From a gamma proteobacterium symbiont of Lucinoma myriamae (lineage in GTDB: Bacteria > Pseudomonadota > Gammaproteobacteria > GRL18): DNA of 15,598 nt. Positions 15,255-15,598 of this stretch are shown in pieces (position 1 is the stretch's first letter; every line of letters starts with the position of its first letter). The position numbers were made by a program, and so were the translations under genes. The stretch is taken from contig JAHXIM010000297.1 of the NCBI GenBank assembly GCA_025655635.1, positions 1-15,598 of the forward strand. The letters run 5' to 3'. Under the pieces are notes generated by a model, which saw only the letters and a program-made list of their open reading frames with translations, had not been told where the DNA came from and made no database searches.

Positions 15255-15398
15255 GTTTTATTAATAATATCAATTAAGGTTTACCCTAAGAACATCATCC
15301 ATCCATAAATATAAACAATAGATTTCCTTTATAGACTGGATTTTATAAGAGCGCAATGATATTTTTTATCAATATCAATTGAAAGGAGAACTTATTTC

Positions 15399-15598
15399 AT
15401 GCCATGCATTATTATAAAAACAAATCAATCTCTGCCAAAAGAAAAACAGCTCAATTGCTGCCAGTCTATTTCATTAAAAACAGCTGCATTGCTTGGCAAA
15501 CCCGAAAGCTATGTAGTCAGCCCTGAAAAACATATTATCTATTTGAAATGTAAGGAATTATCCCTATTTTTGAGTGACCAGATCGACCAGAAATGTTA
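15399..15598 (+). pseudogene. MIF-like tautomerase, 5' fragment interrupted by a repeat element
   Basis: The frame starts MPCIIIKTNQSLPKEKQ and reaches LLGKPESYV at residues 31-39, a close fit to the N-terminus of bacterial MIF/tautomerase-superfamily proteins of about 115 residues. Pro2 (Pro1 of the mature enzyme, the catalytic base) and Lys34 of the GKPESYV motif are present. AAAGGAG lies about nine bases before the ATG. From codon 40 the sequence no longer resembles the family, and that point coincides with the start of the 85-bp repeat at 15514. The frame stays open to the window end but reads element sequence (VSPEKH and onward). The second half of the fold, with the trimer-forming strands, is missing, so the gene is probably inactive. 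The rest should lie beyond the inserted element. Confidence 0.85.
15514..15598 (+). repeat. Right copy of the 85-bp inverted repeat; end of a mobile element running off the window
   Basis: This is the inverted counterpart of 6-90 with 84 of 85 positions identical. Its inner edge falls at codon 39 of a conserved tautomerase gene, which marks the edge as a real insertion boundary. If TA is the target, the element starts with GTCAGCCCTG at 15516 and the native GTA codon for Val39 is preserved. The transposase, if any, lies outside the window. Confidence 0.85.

Larger units (their letters stand above)
14770..15398. other. Long intergenic region without a convincing gene
   Basis: About 630 bp between divergent genes: the adaptor on the minus strand and the broken tautomerase on the plus strand. 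A 61-codon open frame at 15046-15231 is low-complexity Ile/Leu/Lys/Tyr, lacks a ribosome site and looks random. Two adjacent small hairpins lie at 15084-15105 (AAAGAGT/ACTCTTT, followed by five T on the plus strand) and 15120-15141 (AGCCTT/AAGGCT). They could be remnants of terminators for a lost plus-strand gene or RNA. Promoters for both flanking genes must lie here. Confidence 0.5.

Noticed and set aside
1..15598. CRISPR arrays, tRNA or rRNA genes
   Set aside because: No regularly spaced repeats and no cloverleaf or ribosomal sequence were seen on either strand.

Overview
This AT-rich window (roughly 35-40% G+C by eye) looks like accessory chromosomal DNA of a sulfur-oxidising gammaproteobacterium. 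The best clue is a secreted Gly/Asn/Tyr-rich protein with the composition and motifs of sulfur globule envelope proteins (about 9088-9510). The species cannot be named from this sequence. Nearly every gene lies on the minus strand, so transcription runs from right to left; the exception is a broken tautomerase gene at the right edge.

Right to left: (a) 15399-15598 is the first 39 codons of a MIF-like tautomerase, interrupted by a repeat. (b) 14770-15398 holds no convincing gene, only small palindromes and a weak Fur-like site. (c) 13630-14769 and 9617-13534 encode a periplasmic adaptor and an RND inner-membrane pump. The adaptor has a Met-rich insertion. The pump carries an unusual extension of about 230 residues: an extra hydrophobic segment and a Pro/Ala/Lys tail resembling histone H1. 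No outer-membrane channel gene is present. (d) 9088-9510 is the sulfur globule-type protein, followed through a strong hairpin by a ParA-family ATPase (8389-9009) and a single-pass membrane protein (7455-8372). The TPR-bearing C-terminus of that membrane protein (7148-7454) is cut off by an in-frame TAA and a one-base shift in an A6 run.

(e) 6258-6863 encodes a membrane-anchored, helical low-complexity protein, and 4601-6112 a dynamin-like GTPase with two membrane segments and its own terminator. (f) 4014-4397 and 2098-3990 form a compact pair: a four-helix membrane protein (DUF6394-like) and a K+ channel-type protein with two Rossmann/RCK domains. (g) 880-1905 is a secreted Tyr/Asn/Pro-rich protein of unknown role. 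(h) 200-760 is the decayed 5' end of an IS110/IS1111-type insertion sequence.

The two window edges carry the same 85-bp sequence in inverted orientation (6-90 and 15514-15598, one mismatch). At the right edge the repeat begins exactly where the tautomerase loses family similarity, so the repeat boundary is very probably the true end of a mobile element. The window is therefore the interval between two oppositely oriented copies of one repeated element. With the IS110 remnant and the lesions in the TPR gene, this suggests a genome shaped by insertion sequences and gene decay.

The most interesting parts for biology are the sulfur globule / ParA / membrane-TPR cluster, a possible positioning system for an organelle-like inclusion; the RND pump with a histone-like tail; and the dynamin-like GTPase with its coiled-coil membrane neighbour.
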